Of a stretch of DNA of 64,000 nt, positions 42,478 to 51,117 are shown one piece after another (the first letter of the stretch is position 1; every line of letters starts with the position of its first letter). The stretch spans positions 13,942,947-14,006,946 of the forward strand of contig CP154957.1 in assembly GCA_039621445.1 (NCBI GenBank). Reading direction: 5' to 3'. Under the pieces are notes generated by a model that was not told the DNA's origin, did no database searches, and saw nothing but the letters and a program-made list of their open reading frames with translations. This stretch comes from Euglena gracilis (Eukaryota > Euglenida > Euglenophyceae > Euglenales). Position numbers and translations under genes: made by a program.

Positions 42478-42630
42478 TGCGTCACCCACCCCCCCCCCAT
42501 AAGTGACACCCCCCCATAAGTGACACCCCCCCATTAGTGACACCCCTCCCCCATAAGTGCCACCCCCCATAAGTGACACCCCCTGGGAGGGTTTCAGGGT
42601 GTCAGGGGTGTCATTTATGGGGGGGGGTAC
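42478..42630 (+). repeat. CATAAGTGACACCCCCC array with inverted end
   Basis: Five units of ATAAGTGACACC separated by C-tracts, closed by an inverted GGTGTCATTTATGGGGGG. It occupies the place of most of the RT. Confidence 0.75.
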
Positions 42631-43232
42631 CTTACTGTTGCGCAGCTGGTACCTCACGCGTTGGAGCACACCAAGGCTCGACCACGCATTTCCAAAAATG
42701 AAACGTCCTCTTTTTCATCTTCTTCTCCTTGGCCTCAACCCATGGAGAGCACAAGATTGCATCCCTCCCCCTCTCTTTAACCCCGTCCCTTGTGTAGACG
42801 CGGCACAAGTAGCTGACATTTGCCAAATTGGCGTATTTTCTCCTTCTCTTGGTGGCCGTATACAACGATACAAACTCCAGGCCCAATCCCAACAAGATGC
42901 CGAACTCCTGGCCCTGGACTACGCTGCCCGATTGGCAACTCATCTCCATTGGTCCTCCGTCACCATCATTGGTGACAACCTGGCCTCCCTATACCTCCTC
43001 TCTAATTTCCGCCCCTCATTGGCCAACTCACGCATTTGCCGTATCCTCCACCGGCTCTTGAACCACTTGCGTCGACAACCATTACAAGCCCACCTCCTCT
43101 GGTGCCCATCTGCCTTACAACCCGCTGACCCTCTATCACGAAAAAGCTTGTTCGACGTTGACCGGTCCCGTCCATCGGACGACATCACTTCCCGGTGGTC
43201 CCTCCTGTTTTCCAGTGGGCACCGTCTCCATT
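42631..43232 (+). pseudogene. Element F, RNase H
   Basis: Reads WYLTRWSTPRLDHAFPKMKR, then CVDAAQVADICQIGVFSPSL, AELLALDYAARLATH, TIIGDNLASLYLLSNF and LLWCPSALQPADPLSR. These supply the four RNase H acidic positions (D, E, D, D) in the same arrangement as element E, about 65% alike by eye. The reading frame is interrupted after HRLHW by the 43233-43676 insertion. Confidence 0.75.
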
Positions 43233-43676
43233 GGAGGCTAGGCGCGCCGCTCGGGGGGGGGTCCGGGACCCCCCCTCCCCCCCCCCCTGCGCGGCCCCTG
43301 CGCGGCCGCCCGCGCGGCCGCTCGCCCCCCCCCCCTGGACCCCCCCTCCCCCCATTGTGCCTAGCTTAGCCAAGAAAAATTTTTTTGTGAAAAGATAGCG
43401 ACTTTTTTGAGGCCCAAAAATGACCAAAAATGACCATTGTCGGACATAAAATGGCAAATTTAGGGGCCGCGCGCAGAGCTCTGCGCGCGGCCACAAAAGC
43501 ACTTTTTTGGTCAAAAATGGCCCAAAAATTGCAAAAATGACCACTTTTTGGCCCCGAAAATCACCGATTTTATGATGCGCGCCGCCCGCGCGGCCGCCCT
43601 CGGACCCCCCTCCCCCCCCCTCCCCCGCGCGGCCGCCCGCGCGGCCGCTCGCCCCCCCCCGCTGTGCCTAGCCTCC
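43233..43676. mobile_element. 444-bp GC-rich palindromic MITE-like insertion
   Basis: Inverted ends GGAGGCTAGGC (43233-43243) and GCCTAGCCTCC (43666-43676) with ATT on each side as a 3-bp duplication. It contains CGCGCGGCCGC runs and a perfect 28-bp palindrome at 43465-43492 centred on GAGCTC. No coding capacity. Confidence 0.65.
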
Positions 43677-43740
43677 ATTATATCGGACTCCTCCACACTT
43701 AGCTGGCGGGCGTGATGATGCTTGCAACACTGTCATTGTG

Positions 43741-43776
43741 CGCGGATCCTACAATCCTATGATCGACAGATCCGCG
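43741..43776. repeat. Conserved two-step hairpin P2 (F/G junction), unoccupied
   Basis: CGCGGATC (43741-43748) pairs with GATCCGCG (43769-43776). Inside, an ATC-containing inner stem can also form. It lies between the 3' end of F and the 5' end of G and has no RLE insertion, unlike the related sites near 38546, 52904 and 56071. Confidence 0.75.
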
Positions 43777-43997
43777 CCGCCTAATTAGGCAGTACCATCA
43801 CATGTTTTCTCACCTCTCCAGTAAGACAAAAGATTTCAAACTCTCCCTGCTCCTGATGATACATCGCACTGGGCCTGTTTCTCTTGCGGACAGCACTGAC
43901 CGGTCTACGGATGTTGACTCACGCTGTACATACCTCTGACCTACAACAGACTTTGGCGTGATGATGCTTGCAACACTTTCATTGTGCGCGGCTCAAG
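43758..43997 (+). mobile_element. Short derivative G of the RT-RNase H family
   Basis: Starts like F (TATGATCGACAG...CTAATTAG...CACCTCTCCAGTA) and ends like F (GGCGTGATGATGCTTGCAAC...CATTGTGCGCGG), with only about 130 bases between. It is an internally deleted copy lying directly after F. Confidence 0.6.
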
Positions 43998-45040
43998 TTA
44001 ACCACCACGCGAGTTGAATTGGAACTGCAGCAAATTTCAGAAAGTATACACACACAGTACACATATACACCCAGAGTATAATCAACCCGTGACCTGTGGC
44101 GGCACAGGGAGTCACAAGGAGGTTCCTCTTGTGGCGAGGGCGAAAAGAGACGTTTCCCTGGGCCCGGGGCACAGTTTGGGTGAAGCTGTGCTACCCACTG
44201 TGTACTAAAAGGAAAGCTTTCTTAAAAAATTCCAGAAAGGAAGTCATTTCAGAATTTCAGAAAGATTTGAAGAAAGGAACCAAAAGAATTGACAATCCCA
44301 AAGAAGCCAAGGCATCCCATTCAACATTTTTGTTTCCTTGCACAACAACTCACCTGAACTCAAAGGTACTCACCTACCTTCTCAAGCAGGTTTGTTGGGC
44401 TCTGCTATTTGCTTCTAAGTAGGTGGGTTGGGTTTGTAGTTGTCCGCCTTTGGTCCAGAAGTTAAAAAATGAGAAAGCACCATCAGTGAAAACTAAAAAC
44501 GATCCTACGCGGGGCAACTTGGGGCCCCGGGTCGGGGGGGCACACCTCACCCTGTTTACCGCCCGTTGACATGTTCAAAAATGGGGCCCAATTTCACAAG
44601 GACCCCTGCCCTGAGCCCACCAGGGCCGGAAAAAAAAGGGTGCAGCCCGGGCAGCCCCCCCGGGCGAGGGTCCTCTTCCCGAAACATGGTACGCAGAGGT
44701 TGCTTCACTGTTCATGCGTGCGCGGTTGTGTGTTTTGTGTGTATGCACGCTCACTCCATTGTCATATGTTCCAACCGAAAATGACTTGGGTCAATTTTTT
44801 TTTGCTGAACGCAGAGAGAACAGGGCTTCACATTGTAGCTTTGGGCTCGAGATCATCTTTTGGGAGAAGTCCAGTGGTTTGTTCAGTGGCTGTTTTCCTG
44901 TTTGGGACATGCATCGTGCTTTCCATTCCAGATGTTTTGTCGTTTTACTCAGTTTCGGTGTGCTTCCGGTGAGGCAGCCCAGTTCGGCTTTGGTTTATGC
45001 CGTTTCGAAGGGGAAAAACACCTTTATCGAACACTAGGGG
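43998..45040. other. Intergenic; nothing recognised
   Basis: Open frames up to 133 residues but no domain. A C/G-rich patch lies at 44510-44690. Confidence 0.4.
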
Positions 45041-45215
45041 GCGTCTGGCCGGCTAGCCGTCCTAGCCGCCCGGACCTCTTCAGCCGGACCAATGCTGGAC
45101 GCCCAGCCGTCCGTCCGGACGAAGCATTTTTTCGCCAGCCGTCCGTCAAGCCGGACCAACGTCTGTCTTGCCAGCCGGCCGGACCAAAAAAAAAATTCCT
45201 TCCTTCCGAAAAGCA
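45041..45215. repeat. CAGCCGTCCGTCCGGACC-type repeats
   Basis: Degenerate CAGCCGTCCG/CCGGACC words. A related block lies at 51757-51895. In both places the block lies just past the 3' end of a minus-strand RLE element. Confidence 0.65.
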
Positions 45216-45652
45216 TTGGGCAGTCACAGTATATACGGTGGTCGGGCGAACCGAGTCCACCGACCAGTGGCACGGCCTACTGGGTTTGTCAGAGTTCAAG
45301 GGAGGGGGGGCTATGTACAGATGGGCGCAGCACATGGGCGGTGTGGATGTGTGTGGTGGCAGAGCAGGGGCAAGGAGATTAGCAGAGTGGCCAGCTGGCT
45401 TCGAGGTGGTCGTACAGGAGCTCGGTTGCCGGTTGGGTTGGTGCCCACAGGGGCATCCCGTTCCGGGTTCTGGGGAGATCACGTCTGTGGCTTTTGGGCA
45501 AGGAGGTGTTTCGGTGGCGCTCCCGCTGAGCCGTGGGCGGTTGGGCGGCCTTGCAGGCCACCATCCAGTGTCCCGGTCGTTGGTTTGTCTTTGGTACGTT
45601 GTGTAGGCGGGCGGGCATGTTGACGCGTTCAACGTGGAGTCAGTCGGAGAGG

Positions 45653-46681
45653 TCAACGAAGGAAGTGTTTCGGGCGTAACACCTGTGCCACTTGGCGGAA
45701 GAGGGCCAACGCGATCAGCTGATAGCCTTCGGCCTGTCTTGTGCAACGTACATCACCCTGCTCCCATGCGGCGGTCCGTTTTACCATTCTGGCCAGTAAC
45801 TTGGCACTTTCCGGCCCCAGCCCTCCCCACGTGCCCATTGCCACAGTGGCGAACGACCAACTGCCGTTGCGGCATGGGATGTCGTACTTGGCATGTTTCG
45901 CTTGCTCCCGGCGCTTAAGGAAGGTCCTCCAGCGTTCCCGGGTCCCGCTTCTCTCCGTAGATTGCCAGCCATGCGCAACGGTGAGGTCGACGGCTGTGGG
46001 CTTGCCATCTTGCCAGGTGGCGAGCAACAGGTCGGCTGGACGGAGCGAGGTGTCCGGTTGATTGGGCACCTGAACTTCGCGCTGTACACTTTGACCGTTT
46101 GTGGACAAGAGGTTAAACAAAGCGTGCTGGACGGCATTGTGCCTGTTGGTGAAATTGTTCCGGATACAGCAAATCTCATGGTCACCATATACATCCGTGT
46201 CATTCTGGCAGCCTGTACATGTCCCGTTGGCGTCAGCAAGGGGGAGGCCCAACCACCATCTCAGCCCCAGGCCGTAATCGGCCGCCTCAATTGTGGTGTG
46301 CAGAGCCTCGTGGGGTGCCACGACCATCCATCCGTGACCGATGCCATGCGCTTGCTCCATCAGCTGGGCTTGGTCTCTTGGAGGGATCCGGCTCAGCAGA
46401 CCGTCCACCGTGGTCCGGGACAGCTGGGTTTGCCACCATCGCTGCGAGGTGTCATTACCCGAGGCTGAGGCGAAGGACGCGGTAGTTAGTAGCCGTTGGC
46501 TTTCGGGGTGCTGGGGGCCCAACGCTGAAGAGAGGTCGTTGGCGGGTTGCTGACAAACGCGTTCGGACGGGGCTGCGACGTATGCAGGGCAGGCGACCTT
46601 CTTGTGCCCGTGGGTGTAGTATTGGCATAGAGCCGCGGGCAGGCCGCACCCTGACAGGCGGCGGGGATGCGAAGACCGCAT
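45653..46681 (-). CDS. Element B, thumb, CCHC finger and restriction-like endonuclease
   Basis: A 342-residue frame. Residues about 55-170 are a linker with WWLGLPLADANGTC. The finger is CTGCQNDTDVYGDHEICC followed by NRHNAVQHALF. The endonuclease reads RPADLLLATWQDGKPTAVDL and TVAH, then KHAKYDIPC, giving the P-x-D, V-D-x-T and K-x-x-K-Y positions of the RLE family. It nicks target DNA to prime reverse transcription. It ends at TGA near 45653. The endonuclease itself appears uninterrupted. Confidence 0.8.
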   Translation of the reverse strand: MRSSHPRRLSGCGLPAALCQYYTHGHKKVACPAYVAAPSERVCQQPANDLSSALGPQHPESQRLLTTASFASASGNDTSQRWWQTQLSRTTVDGLLSRIPPRDQAQLMEQAHGIGHGWMVVAPHEALHTTIEAADYGLGLRWWLGLPLADANGTCTGCQNDTDVYGDHEICCIRNNFTNRHNAVQHALFNLLSTNGQSVQREVQVPNQPDTSLRPADLLLATWQDGKPTAVDLTVAHGWQSTERSGTRERWRTFLKRREQAKHAKYDIPCRNGSWSFATVAMGTWGGLGPESAKLLARMVKRTAAWEQGDVRCTRQAEGYQLIALALFRQVAQVLRPKHFLR

Positions 46682-47637
46682 CCTCCGTTGGAGAGGGGAA
46701 GGGCTGCCTGCTGTCGTTGGTCCGCGCTGAGCGCTTGGCCAAGGATGTCTTCAAAGGCGCCGAAGATGGTTTCTCCGCACCGAGCTACTTCTCCTTGGGC
46801 CTCATAGAAGTCTGAAGCGCGTAGGAGGTGGTTTACCTTGCACCCATCCAGGCAGGACCGGAGCAAGTGGTGCGCAAGCTGTGGATCGGATACTGAGGTG
46901 ACCAAGTCAGTAGCTTTCTCATTTCGGCTCGTGGCTTCCGCCCAGGCAGCCGCCGCGTGGCCGGTGGTGGTTGGGAAGTCGACTGGGCAGCCGAGGACAG
47001 TGATGCCGGAGTCCTCGGTCCAGGGTACCAACTGGAGGTGCTCTCGCCTTGGAATGCGGGCTGCGGCAGGGCCCCAAGCCACGCATTTGGCCAAATTCAG
47101 TTGCACCCCCGTGCGTTCGCCTTCCACGCGTAGAAAGTCCAGGCACTTCTGCAACACCAAAGGTTCACCGGTCAGTAACCCGTCGTCGAGGTACCAGGAC
47201 GACCACAGCAGTTCCGTTTGTTGTCCAATTGTTTCGACTATGGTTTGGAGACCCACTGCGAAGCCAATCGGACCCAAAGGGCAGCCTTGGTGCGTGCCCC
47301 TGGTGGACGAGAGAACCCGTCCGTCGCTGAACAAGTGCGCCGGTTGGCCATACGCAAACCGCAGGTAGTTGAACAGCGCGGGTGTGCGCGTTTGCGCTTC
47401 TTGGAGCAAAACCGTGCGGTCAAGGGTATTGAAGGCATTCTTCAAATCAACCTGTAAGACCGCCCAGTTGCCCATGGGGTCTAGCTTCCTGACCAGATTT
47501 TGGGCCGTGGTGGCGAACGGATTCAGCCGCGTTGGAGACTCCCACCCCGACTTGAAGGGGGCCCACCCGGGCAACTTGATCCTTGGCGGCTCCGGTGTGA
47601 AGGAGCGCCTTCCCCACAAAGCGGCGGAGGGTTTCAC
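46486..47637 (-). CDS. Element B, reverse transcriptase core
   Basis: A 383-residue frame. Motif A: VLQVDLKNAFNTLDR. Motif B: STRGTHQGCPLGPIGFAVGL. Catalytic box WYLDDGLL (YLDD at 47182-47193). Later, a LNLAKCVAWGP and a GITVLGCPVDFPTT motif match the thumb of element A, ending with ALPLSNGGCGLRIPA. The upstream part of the RT is in other frames (47447-47893 and 47653-48100). It overlaps the CCHC/endonuclease frame by about 200 bases. Confidence 0.85.
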   Translation of the reverse strand: MKPSAALWGRRSFTPEPPRIKLPGWAPFKSGWESPTRLNPFATTAQNLVRKLDPMGNWAVLQVDLKNAFNTLDRTVLLQEAQTRTPALFNYLRFAYGQPAHLFSDGRVLSSTRGTHQGCPLGPIGFAVGLQTIVETIGQQTELLWSSWYLDDGLLTGEPLVLQKCLDFLRVEGERTGVQLNLAKCVAWGPAAARIPRREHLQLVPWTEDSGITVLGCPVDFPTTTGHAAAAWAEATSRNEKATDLVTSVSDPQLAHHLLRSCLDGCKVNHLLRASDFYEAQGEVARCGETIFGAFEDILGQALSADQRQQAALPLSNGGCGLRIPAACQGAACPRLYANTTPTGTRRSPALHTSQPRPNAFVSNPPTTSLQRWAPSTPKANGY

Positions 47638-47652
47638 CCACTGCGATCGGCC

Positions 47653-49074
47653 TCACCCCGTCATCTTTTTGCGTAGGGGTGTCCGGTTGGCGGAGCACCA
47701 ACTGGGGGCGTGATCCGGAGGCAGATTGCCCTCCACCCATGCTGCGGCCAGCAGGCCCAGTGCTGTCAGAAGGCGTGCGCCATGACCAGGGCGGTGGACA
47801 GCGTCTTGCAGGTGACAGGGGCGCAGACCGGAGGGGCCGGGGGATGACGTGCGTGATAAGCGGAGGATAGCCTCGCGCAGGAGCTCCTCCCAACGAATGC
47901 GTTGACCGTCCGGGAACAGCGGTAGCTTCCCGGGCAGGTCATTGGGGTTGACCGGCCGACCCGTTGGGTGTAAGTCCTGCAGCTTGGCCCACACTGCGGG
48001 GTCACTGGAGCGCTGCGTTCCCTCGGACAGTAGGACCTGCAGGGCCTTGGCTGGGGCTCCTTCTCCCACCAGCGTGCGGGCGCGGCGGAGGACGGCGTCG
48101 GGCACTGACGAGGGTTGGACCCGCGCTTTTTTGGCAGTGCGTGTCTCCACGGAGGAGGCAGGCAGATTCGTGGCCGACCGGAGCTCTTTGATCAGTGCCA
48201 GGTATTGGCCCTGCCAGAAGAGCTGGATGCGCCTGGAGATGGCTGTGGAAACGTCCTCTGCTGCTTCCCGGCCACTGCTCGGGACAGTGCGCAGGACCAG
48301 CTTGGGGAAGGCCATGACGGCAAAGAGACTGTCACCGTTTGGTTTGGTGACGTACTCGGTGATAACGTCGGCCATGGTCTCCGTCACATCACGCTGGTTC
48401 GCAGCCGGGACGTGGAGGACAGTGTTGGCGCGGCAGAGGAGGATATCCTGCAGATTGGCCGGCTGCGGTGGAATAATGAGGCGCGGGGTGTTGATCTGTC
48501 GGAGGTCCGAGCCATTGCCGTTGCGATCGATGACCATGGTCGCCGGCACGTCGTCGCCGGGGTGTGCCAGGTCCGGGATAGACTCGGCCGGCGGGGCGTT
48601 CCTGGGAATGGGCGGTGCTGCGCTGCGCTTCTTGCCGACGGTGGGTGCCTGCCGGTCACCTGAGGGTCCAGGGTTGCTCTCGATGTCGCCGCAGGTCAGA
48701 AGACTCCCGCGACCTGTCCTGAAGGACACTTGCCCGATGTGCAGTGGGTGTGGGGGCGAGGTATGGGGGCTGCGTGTCGCCGAAGAGGCCAAAGGTCCGG
48801 GGTGGAGGTGGATGTCGCCGCATGTTAGCAGGGATCCCCTGCCTGCCAAGGCCTTGCAGACGTTGCAGCGGCGAGACGGCAGCAGGGAGTTGCGACAGCG
48901 GGACGTCTCGCGGGTCACGCGGATTGTCGGTTGACGCGCGACCAGTGGCACTGGTAGTGTGGGACCCGCAGAGGGTGCACCGGACGTAGTAGCAGGCGGG
49001 CAGCAGCAGCGGCGGTCGTCCCCCGTCAGGGCCCGGCAGGGGCATGTCGGTGAGCCGTATGAGGAACAGGTCAC
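47653..49074 (-). CDS. Element B, two 2A-like motifs, pre-RT domain and RT N-terminus
   Basis: A 473-residue frame. Near residue 85 is GRGSLLTCGDIHLHPGP (2A-like, 48793-48819); near residue 128 GRGSLLTCGDIESNPGP (2A, 48664-48690). The two copies are about 43 residues apart and share their upstream GRGSLLTC, suggesting an internal duplication. Then come PRLIIPPQPANLQDILLCRA, an LFAVMAFPKLVLRTVP segment equivalent to LWCFPKAVLA in A and C, and the start of the RT at LSRTSSPGPSGLRPCHLQDA. The frame then changes near 47660-47890. Confidence 0.75.
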   Translation of the reverse strand: MTCSSYGSPTCPCRALTGDDRRCCCPPATTSGAPSAGPTLPVPLVARQPTIRVTRETSRCRNSLLPSRRCNVCKALAGRGSLLTCGDIHLHPGPLASSATRSPHTSPPHPLHIGQVSFRTGRGSLLTCGDIESNPGPSGDRQAPTVGKKRSAAPPIPRNAPPAESIPDLAHPGDDVPATMVIDRNGNGSDLRQINTPRLIIPPQPANLQDILLCRANTVLHVPAANQRDVTETMADVITEYVTKPNGDSLFAVMAFPKLVLRTVPSSGREAAEDVSTAISRRIQLFWQGQYLALIKELRSATNLPASSVETRTAKKARVQPSSVPDAVLRRARTLVGEGAPAKALQVLLSEGTQRSSDPAVWAKLQDLHPTGRPVNPNDLPGKLPLFPDGQRIRWEELLREAILRLSRTSSPGPSGLRPCHLQDAVHRPGHGARLLTALGLLAAAWVEGNLPPDHAPSWCSANRTPLRKKMTG

Positions 49075-50311
49075 TCATTTGGAGGCTGCGTAGGATGTGC
49101 AGGATGTCTCCAGAGTCCAGTCCTGGAAGACACCAGGGTCCGGGGTTGGCCTCAATGTCACCACACGTCAGCAGATTTCTCCCCCGCCCCCGGGAGGACG
49201 GCGCGGCACAAGACACGTAGGGTACACGAGTCGACGCTGCATTGTTCTGGCGGCGGTAGAGCACCTCTATATCCGTCCACGTGCATCGCAGGCAGCACAC
49301 TTGGTGCAGCCAGGGCCGAGGGAGGTCGGGGATATCCGGCCAAGCTGCTGTGCACACCACCGGGGGGTAGGGGGCGAGACGGTTGGTGGGTCCGGCCCGG
49401 GGTCGTGGCGGCGATGGGGGGAGGGGCGGGGCCGCTGGGGGGGGCCGTGTCGGCCGGGGGGGGGGGGCGCACTGGAGGCCCTCCTCCCGGAGATGACCTG
49501 GGCGCTGGGCGTGGAGCGCCTGAGCGAGGCGGATGGCCTCCCTCTTGGTCGGGATGCGGCGCAGGCAAGGCGAGGGAGGCGGTGCTTCGACTGGCACCCT
49601 TGCGCTCTCCAGGGGGGCGCCCCACATGCGGTGGCGGTGGAAGAAATCCAACTCCCGTCCGCGGAATACCCACCGCTCGATGAGGAGGCGCAGGGTGCGG
49701 GCCACCCGTTCGGTCAGGGTCTCTCCCCCTGCCCGCCGCCTGCCCTCCCTCCGAGCCAAGAATTTGGCCCCGCAGTTCCTCCCGGGGGGTCCGCCCGCAA
49801 GGGCGGTGTTCTGCGCTCGGGGGGTCAGGTGGGCCTTCCTCAGGGCTTGGGGGAGGGGCCGGCACCGTTTCCTGCCACAGCCCAGGCGGCTGTTCCACCC
49901 AGCCACCGAGCAACGTGGCGCCGTACTCCCACTGAGTACCATCCCAAGCATAGGGAGGCCGAGGCGGAGCTGCTGCAAAGATGCGGAAAGGGGCCGTGTT
50001 GTTCCATCCGGGTACCCTTTCGTGGGCCAGGTCACACAGGGGGGCAGGCAGGGGGGGCCAGGGGGGGCAGGGGTGCCTCGCTTCCATCTGCTGTGGGGTC
50101 CTCTGTTCCCCTTCGGGGGGTTGGGGCGGCTTGGGGGTCTCCTCCCTGCTGGCGATGGGGGGAGGGCTGAGCCTTGGCCAAACCTCCCCACCGACCGAGC
50201 TGGGGGTCTCCTCTCCAGCTGCTGCCGCTTTGGGCAATACCAATCCAAACGAGCTCCCCGATTCCCCAACTTCAGCTGTATTCGCTTTGGGCTGTTCCAG
50301 TCCCGACCCAT
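48656..50311 (-). CDS. Element B, DGTQW-region continuation, first 2A and CTLC finger domain
   Basis: A 551-residue frame. Residues about 205-240 (TERVARTLRLLIERWVFRGR) and 270-305 (REAIRLAQALHAQRPGHLRE) parallel element A. GRGRNLLTCGDIEANPGP follows (2A at 49136-49162). Immediately after come DILHILRSLQMSDLFLIRLT, GPDGGRP and CYYVRCTLCGSHTTSATGRA, the CTLC mini-domain. The finger's second half is in the overlapping frame. The frame ends at 48656 after degenerating. Confidence 0.65.
   Translation of the reverse strand: MGRDWNSPKRIQLKLGNRGARLDWYCPKRQQLERRPPARSVGRFGQGSALPPSPAGRRPPSRPNPPKGNRGPHSRWKRGTPAPPGPPCLPPCVTWPTKGYPDGTTRPLSASLQQLRLGLPMLGMVLSGSTAPRCSVAGWNSRLGCGRKRCRPLPQALRKAHLTPRAQNTALAGGPPGRNCGAKFLARREGRRRAGGETLTERVARTLRLLIERWVFRGRELDFFHRHRMWGAPLESARVPVEAPPPSPCLRRIPTKREAIRLAQALHAQRPGHLREEGLQCAPPPRPTRPPPAAPPLPPSPPRPRAGPTNRLAPYPPVVCTAAWPDIPDLPRPWLHQVCCLRCTWTDIEVLYRRQNNAASTRVPYVSCAAPSSRGRGRNLLTCGDIEANPGPWCLPGLDSGDILHILRSLQMSDLFLIRLTDMPLPGPDGGRPPLLLPACYYVRCTLCGSHTTSATGRASTDNPRDPRDVPLSQLPAAVSPLQRLQGLGRQGIPANMRRHPPPPRTFGLFGDTQPPYLAPTPTAHRASVLQDRSRESSDLRRHREQPWTLR
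48664..48690 (-). other. 2A-like motif, element B, third, canonical
   Basis: GDIESNPGP with upstream GRGSLLTC, a context like that of the best-known efficient insect-virus type 2A sequences. Predicted active. Confidence 0.88.
48793..48819 (-). other. 2A-like motif, element B, second, degenerate
   Basis: GDIHLHPGP, with histidine for the usual E and N positions. The upstream GRGSLLTC is intact. Activity is doubtful. Confidence 0.65.
49136..49162 (-). other. 2A-like motif, element B, first, canonical
   Basis: GDIEANPGP with upstream GRGRNLLTC. All consensus positions are present. Confidence 0.88.
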
Positions 50312-51117
50312 TTGGAAGGGGGGGGTCCCAGTCTGTCAGCTGGGCTTCGCACAGGTTTGGGGGGAGGGGGGCTGACCATGGTGCTGAACCCTCCAGGGCC
50401 TGTGGGCTGAGTGGGTATGTGTACCACAGGTAGTCCAGGTGGGGGGCAAATGATGCATCAGGGTCATCCAAATCCTTTTCAGGATGCTTTTCTGTTTCAA
50501 CCAAGAATGGGCCATCATGATCAAAAAATTCCTTTTCAGGATGCTTTCCAGTTTCTGCCAAGAATGGGGGTGTCTCCCCCCAGAATTGTGGGGATTCCAG
50601 CTCTGATGGGAGGGGGGGGGGGTGGCTGCATGCGCAATGAGGTAGCGACAGCAATGTGGAGAGTGGTGGTGTTTCGGGTACCTTTTAGGGGGGCGATGCC
50701 GGTGATGTCGATGTGGGCACCTTCTCTTGTGGGGCCCTTTATCCTGGCTGCATGATGATGATGCTGATGAAGGTGATGATGAGGTGGTTGATGTCGACCT
50801 GGTCGATGCTCTGGGTGGGGAATATGGAGGAGGTGGCTGGGCTTCCTTGTGCAATGTCGAAGGGGGTGGGCCGCAGGAGTCTGGTTTGGTTGTGCAGCAT
50901 TTGCTGCAACTGCTGCATCTGTTGCAGCTGCTGTTGATGAAGCTGTAGCAGCGCCATGTCCATGTCCAGCTTGCTTCTTCTGTTCATCTCCATCTCCAGC
51001 CTGCTTCTTGGAGTCATGTCCATGTCCATCATGCCTCTTTTGAGGACTTGATGCTTTGAGGGGGATGGGCTTCTGCTCCGGTCCTCCCAACCGGGTCGGG
51101 GGGGCTGTCATGGGCAT
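49158..51117 (-). pseudogene. Element B, proline-rich region with DGTQW motif
   Basis: Three overlapping frames (49158-50654, 50336-50854, 50536-51117) cover a Pro/Gly/Gln/His-rich region. WDGTQWEYGATLLGGW at about 49900-49950 is the equivalent of FDGTQWAKLGTVIL in A. Poly-glutamine/histidine segments lie near 50740-50950. Frame changes fall at G-tracts such as 49460 and 50620. Confidence 0.55.

Larger units (their letters stand above)
40550..43757 (+). mobile_element. RT-RNase H retroelement F, rearranged
   Basis: Begins at the hairpin sequence (TATGATCGACAG) and ends at GCGCGGATCCTACAATC before copy G. It shares with element E the same order of a hydrophobic N-terminal region, a 2A-like motif, an LWGLAGRLS segment and an RNase H. 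Its RT core is mostly missing: one piece containing YYDD is inverted (minus strand, about 41990-42190), and a C-tract repeat fills the gap before RNase H. It also carries the 444-bp insertion 43233-43676. Confidence 0.65.

Noticed and set aside
43741-43830. tRNA or snRNA gene at the hairpin repeat
   Set aside because: I could not fold a cloverleaf or find Sm-site and snRNA motifs; the repeated association with element ends explains it better.
47942-48934. 330-residue plus-strand frame opposite element B
   Set aside because: It is antisense to the 2A and pre-RT region, with no domain of its own; open only because of GC-rich codon bias.
49097-50375. 357- and 280-residue plus-strand frames
   Set aside because: Antisense to the proline-rich region of element B; glycine/arginine composition mirrors it.
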